A DNA stretch of 64,000 bases, taken from contig CAMQWP010000008.1 in assembly GCA_947038565.1 (NCBI GenBank), forward strand, positions 1 through 64,000, written 5' to 3'. The stretch's first letter is position 1, and every line of letters begins with the position of its first letter. This document shows positions 36,237 through 43,449 of the stretch, piece by piece. The stretch is from an uncultured Clostridia bacterium. GTDB taxonomy: Bacteria; Bacillota; Clostridia; Christensenellales; UBA3700. Both the position numbers and the translations under genes were made by a program. Below the pieces are notes generated by a model that was not told the DNA's origin, did not search any database, and worked only from the letters and a program-made list of their open reading frames with translations.

Positions 36237-37007
36237 CTATGCCCACAAGTACGGTACATATGCGACGCAAAGCCCTATCGAGCCAGCAAATAAAAGTATC
36301 ATGATCGGATTCACCCTAAATGTCTTGGATCTTAACAAGACTAGACATAAGGCAAAGATTCCGACCGACCATAAGTCGAGTACTGATATATTTATGTAGG
36401 ACAGTCCCTTTATAAACGAATAGCTTATACACGCAATACACGCACTTGCACACAATCCTATACCACTAATAGACATGATTGCGCTAGTCCTTGTTGCTCT
36501 CAGCTCTGGCACACTTAGCATTCCCGCACATAAAACAAGCAATGTCATACAACATACCACGCCTACGCTTAATGATACATTAGTCTTATCTCCAAACATT
36601 GCAGTGAACGTAATACTCAAACTTGATGATGCAATAAGTCCAATGATTACTGGTCGTAGCTGTTTTAAGGTGCCTTGTAACAGCTTAATCTTTGAAAATT
36701 TAAAATATACAAAAGCCACTGCCGATACTATTATTATTGATGGAAGTATACAGCTAAATGTAGCTACTAATGCTCCAGGTATTCCCGCTTGTTGCTCACC
36801 TACAAAAGTTGATACATTAAGTGTAATTGGTCCAGGAGTCATCTCTGATATAGTTAACATTTCGTTAAATTCAGGCCCTGTCAACCAACAATGCTTTGAT
36901 ACAACTAGATTTTCTATAATAGGTATAGCGGCATATCCGCCACCTATCGCAAGCAATCCTACTTGAAAGAATACGAGAAATAAATCTAAAAATATATTAG
37001 GTTCCAT
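36237..37007 (-). CDS. CHR (chromate-family) transporter, second half-protein
   Basis: The 256-residue membrane protein of the CHR family has the characteristic N-terminal QVGLLAIGGGYAAIPII, the EMTPGPITLN motif and about six hydrophobic segments. Short-chain CHR proteins work as pairs encoded side by side, as here. Its ATG overlaps the stop of the upstream CHR gene (TAATG), so both are made together. CHR proteins move chromate and probably sulfate-like oxyanions. The sulfatase gene upstream suggests sulfate as the natural substrate. Confidence 0.85.
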   Translation of the reverse strand: MEPNIFLDLFLVFFQVGLLAIGGGYAAIPIIENLVVSKHCWLTGPEFNEMLTISEMTPGPITLNVSTFVGEQQAGIPGALVATFSCILPSIIIVSAVAFVYFKFSKIKLLQGTLKQLRPVIIGLIASSSLSITFTAMFGDKTNVSLSVGVVCCMTLLVLCAGMLSVPELRATRTSAIMSISGIGLCASACIACISYSFIKGLSYINISVLDLWSVGIFALCLVLLRSKTFRVNPIMILLFAGSIGLCVAYVPYLWA

Positions 37008-37741
37008 TATTTTTCACCCTCCTTATCTTCAGCAGTGTTATTATTTTCGATACGTTCATCAGAAATATCTTCAGCCTCGATTATCTCATCGTGACCACTA
37101 ACTACTTCTTCACTACTGACCAAGACTTCATCTTCTATTGGTGTCTCTAGCAGTATTTTAGATTTGTTTTCTTTCGCAATTTTTTTGTCCATTCTAAACT
37201 TCTCAAATAGTGTTATACCTATTGCGATAGCGAATGCAGGGAATATAATAAATATTACATTAATACCCATGAATGCAAGCACGAAAGTGATCGGCAATGT
37301 AATCACTGCCCACCAGTTTTTTTCCTTTTTTACAACTATAACTAGAGACAAAACTACGTCTATAATAATAGCTGCAATGCCTGCCTCCATACCGTGCATT
37401 ACTGCCCCAAGTATTGCATTATCTGATATCATATCATAAATATTTGATATGATAGTTAATATCACTAAAGGAGGAATGATAGTACCGAGTAGACAGCTTA
37501 TCGCGCCAAGTATTCCACTAAGTTTAAAACCTAGAAGTAACGAAGTGTTTACGGCAATAGGTCCAGGCGATGCCTGAGCTAAAGTCATAATATTCATCAT
37601 TTCCTCGTCACTTATAACTTTCTTCTTTTCCACATACTTCTTTCTCATCATAGATATGATTACATACCCACCACCAAAAGTAAATGCACTTATCATAAGC
37701 GAATTAAGAAACAATATCATGTTTTCTTTTATTTTTTTCAT
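37007..37741 (-). CDS. CHR (chromate-family) transporter, first half-protein
   Basis: The 244-residue CHR-family membrane protein has the paired motifs MISAFTFGGGYVIISMM and AQASPGPIAVN, about six membrane segments, and an acidic cytoplasmic tail of about 45 residues (Glu/Asp-rich) that is not usual for the family. Start at the ATG at 37741 with AGCAGG five bases upstream. It lies 32 bases downstream of the sulfatase stop codon, so the three genes probably form one operon. Confidence 0.85.
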   Translation of the reverse strand: MKKIKENMILFLNSLMISAFTFGGGYVIISMMRKKYVEKKKVISDEEMMNIMTLAQASPGPIAVNTSLLLGFKLSGILGAISCLLGTIIPPLVILTIISNIYDMISDNAILGAVMHGMEAGIAAIIIDVVLSLVIVVKKEKNWWAVITLPITFVLAFMGINVIFIIFPAFAIAIGITLFEKFRMDKKIAKENKSKILLETPIEDEVLVSSEEVVSGHDEIIEAEDISDERIENNNTAEDKEGEK

Positions 37742-37773
37742 ATACACCTGCTTTTACATAATCTATTATTTTA

Positions 37774-39234
37774 CTACTTTTTTCGATTCGCACACTTCAT
37801 AGGCAGACCTGTAGCATAATCTAATTGAACAAAATCGTCTTGTACCAACTGCCTTGTATAACCGGTATGAGCAAATGATGGTTTAACATCACTTCTCCAT
37901 GGACGACAATGCCAATAGTACCCACGATAAACGTCTCTTGTAGTATTCATCAATTCGATTAGCTTATCATGCAACTTATTTCTGATATCTGCATGTAGTG
38001 GCGACTCTATAAGATTTGTCATTTCATAAGGATCAGCTTTCAGGTCATATAACTCGTCAGTAGTAAGCAAATTAATTACTAGCTTATACTCTTGATTTAC
38101 TATGCATCTAATAGGCTGATATCCCATAAACGAATCATGATCTACCTCATATCTGTTAAATTCTATAAGCACTTCTCTATCACTATTGTGTGGCAATTTT
38201 TGTATCGGTTTACCTTGCAATGCAGGTGGAACGTTAATGCCAAAATGCGTAATAATTGTAGGCAAAATATCCACATGAGAAACTGGTGTATTGTCCACTC
38301 TTTTCTCTCCAACTCCGCTTATGATAAAAGGTATTTTTGTTATCTCATTATACATAGCACAGCCTTTACCGATAAGACCGTGAGAGAGCAACATTTCTCC
38401 ATGATCAGAAGTGTATATTATCATAGGAGTTATGCCTAATTCTTTAATTTTTTTTGTAAGCCTACCTATCTCATAATCACAATATAAATTACATGCGTAT
38501 AGTCCTCTATGGCTTAAATTTGTTATATTAAAAACTGCATTTCTTGTTATGTTTGCCCATACCTTGTGATGCTCTGGCTTCCCCTCCAAACTACACTTGA
38601 CATTCGGAGTTCGGTGAAGGCGATATTTTGCCTTTGATATAGCCTTTATAAATCGCCTCGGACATACGCTAGGATCATGCGGCTCATCTAGCGAAACTGT
38701 TAGAAAAAACTCTTTTTCCGCGAACTCTGTGACGAAGTCAATAGCTCTATTTACGCATCTATGCGCAAAGGTATTTTCTTCCTTTGGATTATCTATTCTT
38801 GTAGACATATATCTTCTGCTTTTTCTTCTATCTTTATCGGAAAATTCTTCAAGAAAATTTCTCATGTCATACCAGTACTTAGGGTTATAGCCATCAGGAC
38901 ATATTCCATTCCCAAAATAGTCGCCTCCATCTAAGTGCCACTTTCCAATATATCCACACTCGACACCTTCAGGAGTAAGCCATTGCCCTGCATTTTTCAC
39001 ATCAGCTCCAAGCATCATGCAGTTTGCGATCATGCCATTAGAGTGAGGATACAGCCCCGTAAATATCGCTGACCTTGCAGGTCCGCAAACAGGCTGACAA
39101 GTGTAAGCATTATTATACATAATACCTTCACTAGCTAAACTATCTAACGTACTAGTTTTTATACTATCTTCACTATAACAGCTCAACATATCTTGCCTTT
39201 GAGTATCAACCATTATTAATAAAACTTGATTCAT
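37774..39234 (-). CDS. Cys-type sulfatase (family S1), cytoplasmic
   Basis: The 486-residue alkaline-phosphatase-fold sulfatase would hydrolyse sulfate esters of glycans. The formylglycine motif C-x-P-x-R appears as CGPARSAIFTG with Cys50, so a radical-SAM maturase (anSME) encoded elsewhere would be needed. Metal-binding signatures LLIMVDTQRQDM near the N terminus and TSDHGEMLLSHG are present. It has no signal peptide. The start is the ATG at 39234 with GAGGGGG upstream; the frame extends 26 codons further without a ribosome site. It heads an operon with two CHR transporter genes. Confidence 0.9.
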   Translation of the reverse strand: MNQVLLIMVDTQRQDMLSCYSEDSIKTSTLDSLASEGIMYNNAYTCQPVCGPARSAIFTGLYPHSNGMIANCMMLGADVKNAGQWLTPEGVECGYIGKWHLDGGDYFGNGICPDGYNPKYWYDMRNFLEEFSDKDRRKSRRYMSTRIDNPKEENTFAHRCVNRAIDFVTEFAEKEFFLTVSLDEPHDPSVCPRRFIKAISKAKYRLHRTPNVKCSLEGKPEHHKVWANITRNAVFNITNLSHRGLYACNLYCDYEIGRLTKKIKELGITPMIIYTSDHGEMLLSHGLIGKGCAMYNEITKIPFIISGVGEKRVDNTPVSHVDILPTIITHFGINVPPALQGKPIQKLPHNSDREVLIEFNRYEVDHDSFMGYQPIRCIVNQEYKLVINLLTTDELYDLKADPYEMTNLIESPLHADIRNKLHDKLIELMNTTRDVYRGYYWHCRPWRSDVKPSFAHTGYTRQLVQDDFVQLDYATGLPMKCANRKK

Positions 39235-39515
39235 AGCACATTCCCCCTCGTACTCTAAACTGATAATTAAATAACTTAAAGTACGTTTTATATTATAGCA
39301 TACAATTACCATTTTGTAAATAAATCTACATAGTTTTATGATAGATCATGTTAATAAAAGTATATTTTTGTTGTTCACTTTTCTATAAAATATTTGTGTT
39401 ATTAATACTATATTTTACGGCACCTTTTATAAAGATAGTTTTTAATTCATACATAATATAGCTGTTAGCTGTGTACGTAAACACTTTTTTGATCAAAAGC
39501 TATTATAAACAAAAA
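39235..39515. other. Intergenic region between BioYB and sulfatase genes
   Basis: About 280 AT-rich bases. They must hold the sulfatase promoter; I could not single out a convincing one, and see no RNA element. Confidence 0.4.
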
Positions 39516-39540
39516 AACCGCAACTTTTACAGTTGCGATT
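39516..39540 (-). terminator. Terminator of the bioY-bioB fusion gene
   Basis: On the minus strand AATCGCAACT, loop GTAAA, AGTTGCGGTT followed by TTTTT. Confidence 0.8.
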
Positions 39541-39586
39541 TCATTGTAATTTTTATTGCTTTTATGAGTTTTTTTTATTGATTTTT

Positions 39587-41137
39587 TTACTTAAAATTAT
39601 TCACATCAAATCCTAATCTTTTAATCATTTCCTTATCTTCTTGCACGTCCACACCCGATAAAGTTAAATAGTCACCTGTTATAGTTGCATTTGCTCCGCT
39701 TTTGAAAGCTCGCTCTCCTTGATCAGGCATCAGCGTTCTACCCCCTGCAAGCCTTATAAAATTATTCGGCATAGCTAGTCTAAACATGGCAATAGTTCTT
39801 ATAAACTCATCGTAAGATATATTTTCGTCCTGATTTATCGAAGTACCTTCTATAGGTGAAAACAAGTTAAGCGGTACCGAGTCTACTCCTAGATTTGATA
39901 TCTCAAGAGCCATATTTACCCTGTCACTAAAACTTTCGCCCATGCCAATAATACCGCCACAGCATACCTTTATTCCTGCTCTTAAACCGTCCTTAATACT
40001 TTCGATTTTTTCATCATAAGAATGTGTTGAACATATGCCTTCAAAGTATTCTCTACTACTCTCAAGATTATTATGATATCTAACCATTCCGCTATTTTTA
40101 AGCGAAGTAAATTCATCGTAACCTACAAGACCAATAGACCCGCAAATGTTTATATCCTGTGTGCGTTTTATATCAGCAATAGTATCACAAATTTTCTCTA
40201 TATCATCACCGCTAATTGCTCTGCCAGAAGTGACAATTGAATAATTATCTATGCCACAGTTATCAGCTAAAATAGCACTGTTTTTTATCCTTTCTGTATC
40301 TAATAAATCATACTCATTTATATCGCATTTGTTATGCCCTGACTGACTGCAAAACTTACAATCTTCCGTACATTTTCCTGACTTTGCGTTGATAATAGTG
40401 CAAGTATGAAAAACATCCCCCATGGACTCTTTTCTTACATCATTAGCTATCAAAGATAACGCATCTATGTCTATATTCTCTAAGCTCATTAATTCATCAT
40501 AATTTAGTTTTTCACCGCTCAATATCTTGTCTTTATACCCTGACAATATCTCGTCTATCTCATAACTACTGACTACGGATTTCGCACCTATTTTATTTAA
40601 GATTTTACTGAGTTTTAATGACAGAAAAGAAGCGAGTAAACACTTAAAAACATCTGGTATAGTGTTTATAGAAAAGAACATAATAACCAGCTCTTTTACA
40701 CTTACTCCGTCGCCTACATAAAAGGTCATAATTAGATAAAAATAAAGCACTCCTATTATGTAGATAATAACCATATTAACTAGGCTTGCAATGATGTATA
40801 TCCATATGCTTTTCTTTTTGCTTTTACTGACGATAAGTCCACACGCAATAGCACCAAAAACAAAACCTAATAGATAACCAAAAGTCGGTTGAACAACATA
40901 TGCTATACCTCCACCAGTAGTAAATACTGGCAAGCCTATAAGCCCCATTAGCAAATAGATAGCGACCGTTGCACCACCCCACAACCCGCCGAGCATAAGC
41001 CCTGCCATCGTTGTAAATAGTATTTGCAACGTAAAAGGTATTCCTGGTATTGGTATTTTAATAAATGCACCTACTATTATAAGCACAATAAATACAGCAC
41101 TGACTGCAAGTTTTGTCGTCTTTCTGCTATTTTCCAT
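39587..41137 (-). CDS. bioYB: BioY-BioB fusion: biotin transporter S component joined to biotin synthase
   Basis: The 516-residue protein sits in one uninterrupted frame. Residues 1-185 are BioY-like, with about six membrane helices and the motifs KIPIPGIPFTLQ, GGLWGGATVAIYLLMGLIGLPVF and GYLLGFVFGA. Residues 192-516 are biotin synthase, a radical-SAM enzyme converting dethiobiotin to biotin. Its CxxxCxxC cluster is at C256, C260 and C263 (CTEDCKFCSQ), followed by the HNNLESSREYF segment, KVCCGGIIGMGE, and FIRLAGGR with the [2Fe-2S]-ligand Arg. Both halves look intact. Start at the ATG at 41137 behind AAGGTG. No other bio gene is nearby, so the host may take up biotin or dethiobiotin and process it at the membrane. 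The last point is inference. Confidence 0.9.
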   Translation of the reverse strand: MENSRKTTKLAVSAVFIVLIIVGAFIKIPIPGIPFTLQILFTTMAGLMLGGLWGGATVAIYLLMGLIGLPVFTTGGGIAYVVQPTFGYLLGFVFGAIACGLIVSKSKKKSIWIYIIASLVNMVIIYIIGVLYFYLIMTFYVGDGVSVKELVIMFFSINTIPDVFKCLLASFLSLKLSKILNKIGAKSVVSSYEIDEILSGYKDKILSGEKLNYDELMSLENIDIDALSLIANDVRKESMGDVFHTCTIINAKSGKCTEDCKFCSQSGHNKCDINEYDLLDTERIKNSAILADNCGIDNYSIVTSGRAISGDDIEKICDTIADIKRTQDINICGSIGLVGYDEFTSLKNSGMVRYHNNLESSREYFEGICSTHSYDEKIESIKDGLRAGIKVCCGGIIGMGESFSDRVNMALEISNLGVDSVPLNLFSPIEGTSINQDENISYDEFIRTIAMFRLAMPNNFIRLAGGRTLMPDQGERAFKSGANATITGDYLTLSGVDVQEDKEMIKRLGFDVNNFK

Positions 41138-41251
41138 TTTCACACCTTTTATCCTATCTATTTTCTAGTTTTTTATTCTATTATTAAACAATATAACAAT
41201 ATTGCACAATCGTACTTTTTGATATAATCATCGTTTATTTTTTGATAAATA

Positions 41252-41280
41252 TTGATTATTATTCAATATCATGGTATAAT
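41252..41280 (+). promoter_or_regulatory. Promoter of the small membrane protein gene
   Basis: TTGATT (41252-41257), 17-base spacer, TATAAT (41275-41280). A leader of about 145 bases follows; it contains the inverted repeat GGTTAAC-N16-GTCAACC (41334-41363). Confidence 0.6.
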
Positions 41281-41432
41281 ATATTATACATTATATTTTC
41301 TGCTTTTATTACGTTGCCATGATTATGAATATAGGTTAACATAAATAAATCATTAAGTCAACCGTTTTATAATTATTTTCACGAAATCATGCATACTATA
41401 TAATATAAATACAAATTAAAGAGAGGTATAAA

Positions 41433-41666
41433 ATGAAAAATGCAATAAAAAGCATAGACGGAATGTCAAAGATATTTAAGATCATATTAGCTCTTCCAAT
41501 ACTAGATATATTCTGGTCTATTTATCGTACAATGAAGAGTGCGTCAAAGGGCAAGACTTTAGGAGTTGTTCTTGGAGTATTACTAATAATTATAGGTCTT
41601 CCATTCATGTGGATCATAGATCTTATAACTATTGTAGTATCGAATAAAGTAGTTTGGATAGACTAA
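41433..41666 (+). CDS. Small two-helix membrane protein
   Basis: The 77-residue protein has two hydrophobic stretches, about residues 15-31 and 42-70, separated by a basic loop (TMKSASKGK). It resembles small YqaE- or PLDc_N-type membrane proteins only in layout; I do not recognise the family. A good ribosome site (AGAGAGG), own promoter and a strong terminator support expression as a single gene. Confidence 0.7.
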   Translation: MKNAIKSIDGMSKIFKIILALPILDIFWSIYRTMKSASKGKTLGVVLGVLLIIIGLPFMWIIDLITIVVSNKVVWID

Positions 41667-41710
41667 TACTACTTTAAATATTAAAGTAGTATTACTTTAT
41701 AATACAAAAT

Positions 41711-41746
41711 AAATATCTCCCTAACGCTATTGTTAGGGAGATATTT
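41711..41746. terminator. Bidirectional terminator
   Basis: AAATATCTCCCTAAC and GTTAGGGAGATATTT form a 15-pair perfect stem between the small membrane protein gene and the convergent sialidase gene. Confidence 0.9.
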
Positions 41747-41839
41747 TTCATTAAATAGTATTTCAAAACTTATAATTTTTTTCTCATAAATTTTATTCTA
41801 ATGAGTTAAATTACATCATTGTTTATTAAAGCTCTTTAA

Positions 41840-43393
41840 TTATACTGCTGTATTTACCTTCATGAAAGTAAGTACTTCATTATAGTTAACTGCTCCAACT
41901 TCTGATAAAACATATACATTATCAGCGCTATCAATAGTTACGCAAGAATAGCCCGCTGCTCCACCATACAATAATTTGTTTGTCCAACTCTCACCATTAT
42001 CAGCACTTACCGCATAAGTTAAATTGGCTCTTGTACCAAACGCATTTGGATAAGTCATTACTAGATTACCATTAGACATAGTATCTACTGACGACATACA
42101 AATTGATGATTTAAGGTCGACTATTGACTTAGTAGTGATATACCATGTTTTACCGCCATCCTTAGAGAATGACAATCTTTGATACTGTTTTGGGTGATAA
42201 GCAGAACCTCCGATATTATCTCTTACGACCATAACTAACTCGTCGTTTGCAAGAACTGTTGCTTCGCACTCATTGCCCTCTCCTGCAGAAGCACCCTTAT
42301 TCCATGTCCTACCATTATCGTCACTATACATTATAAACGAATTTCCATCATTACTACACGGCAAAATCAGTCTATTAATTCCTCCGATTGTCATTTGTGT
42401 TCCTTTTCCTGGTCCGATCATAAGTGTATCTTTTCTAACGCCATCAATACCATTGCTAGTTTCATCACCTTTTGGCAAAGACATATTGATAGTTTCTATA
42501 AGAGTAAGGCTTAGATCCTTTCCTATAGTATAAATGCCGTTAAAAGCGTTGTAATCATATCCACTCTCTGTAGTAGCCGACATGTATGCTATATTAAGCT
42601 CGCCTGTAACCTCATTGAATATGACTGTTGGATTTCCGTATTTTCCGTCTTCTTCAGTAAATTCTTTAAGTACTTGCACATCACTCCATACTGCACCGCC
42701 ACTTACAGAAGTTTTCATAACTAAATCAATCCTACCCATATCGTGTGAAGAATCGCGACGACCCTCAGCAAGTGCGATCATAAAGTCAGACTCTAGACTC
42801 GTACCTGCTTTATCGTTTAATATATCATGATCAATGGCATATAAAGAAGGGATTCTGAAAGTGGTATAACCCGCTTCACCTTTATCAAATAAAACTATTT
42901 CTTTTCCGTCGATATTCTCGTAGTCTTGAAAGCCTTGTGCACTGCTCCAGATATAACCTGCAGACATAGTTGCAATAAGCATAACTGGTACGATTATAGA
43001 CATAATCTTGTCCTTGCATAGAAAATAGCTGAGCACACTGCTAATAAGCAATAACACTGATCCTGTTATAAGCAGAATAGCAGCTACTTGATTTATTGAA
43101 ACGGGCTGGAAGTAATCAACAATTACCGAATATAAAACTGTCATAAACAGCATAAGTATTGCACTTCCTATCACGACTATAGGTATTATTTTCATAACCT
43201 TACTGTCACCAACTTCTTTTTTACGCAAAATCAAGTAAGCAACTGGCACCGTCAATACGAGCAATGCGAAGATAATAGCCATTGCTGCAGTGCTAAAGAA
43301 TATTCCGTGATTGAAGTACACGAAAAAGAATAGTCCTATCGCAAAGACTGCTAGTGATACTACGTAAGCACTCACTGATATAATTTTTTTCAT
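41840..43393 (-). CDS. Membrane-anchored sialidase (GH33-like)
   Basis: The 517-residue protein begins with about five membrane helices (roughly residues 5-27, 34-56, 68-90, 101-123, 129-150), followed by a six-bladed sialidase domain. The catalytic-domain entry motif FRIPSL is at 179-184. Asp-box repeats follow (SDDNGRTWNKG, SKDGGKTWYIT, SADNGESWTNK), together with the ALAEGRRDSSHD segment carrying an active-site Asp region. It would release sialic acid from host glycans at the cell surface. Secreted bacterial sialidases normally have one signal peptide, so the polytopic N-terminal domain is unusual. ATG with AGGAG upstream. It lies 56 bases after the ABC genes, perhaps cotranscribed. Confidence 0.85.
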   Translation of the reverse strand: MKKIISVSAYVVSLAVFAIGLFFFVYFNHGIFFSTAAMAIIFALLVLTVPVAYLILRKKEVGDSKVMKIIPIVVIGSAILMLFMTVLYSVIVDYFQPVSINQVAAILLITGSVLLLISSVLSYFLCKDKIMSIIVPVMLIATMSAGYIWSSAQGFQDYENIDGKEIVLFDKGEAGYTTFRIPSLYAIDHDILNDKAGTSLESDFMIALAEGRRDSSHDMGRIDLVMKTSVSGGAVWSDVQVLKEFTEEDGKYGNPTVIFNEVTGELNIAYMSATTESGYDYNAFNGIYTIGKDLSLTLIETINMSLPKGDETSNGIDGVRKDTLMIGPGKGTQMTIGGINRLILPCSNDGNSFIMYSDDNGRTWNKGASAGEGNECEATVLANDELVMVVRDNIGGSAYHPKQYQRLSFSKDGGKTWYITTKSIVDLKSSICMSSVDTMSNGNLVMTYPNAFGTRANLTYAVSADNGESWTNKLLYGGAAGYSCVTIDSADNVYVLSEVGAVNYNEVLTFMKVNTAV

Positions 43394-43449
43394 AATTTTC
43401 TCCTATATGAATAAGTATTTATATAAATCGGATTTTATTGATAATCCAA

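Noticed and set aside
36237..37741. Dedicated chromate resistance
   Set aside because: Family naming only; the operon partner is a sulfatase and no chrB regulator is present.
39587..41137. bioY and bioB as two genes with a missed stop
   Set aside because: Codons checked near both ends and at two internal points stay in one frame, and no stop or internal start with a ribosome site was seen at the junction.
41137..41432. A biotin-repressor (BirA) operator upstream of bioY-bioB
   Set aside because: The only GGTT/AACC inverted repeat has its half-sites facing the wrong way and lies beyond the plus-strand promoter; no proper TTGTTAACC-N-GGTTAACAA was found.
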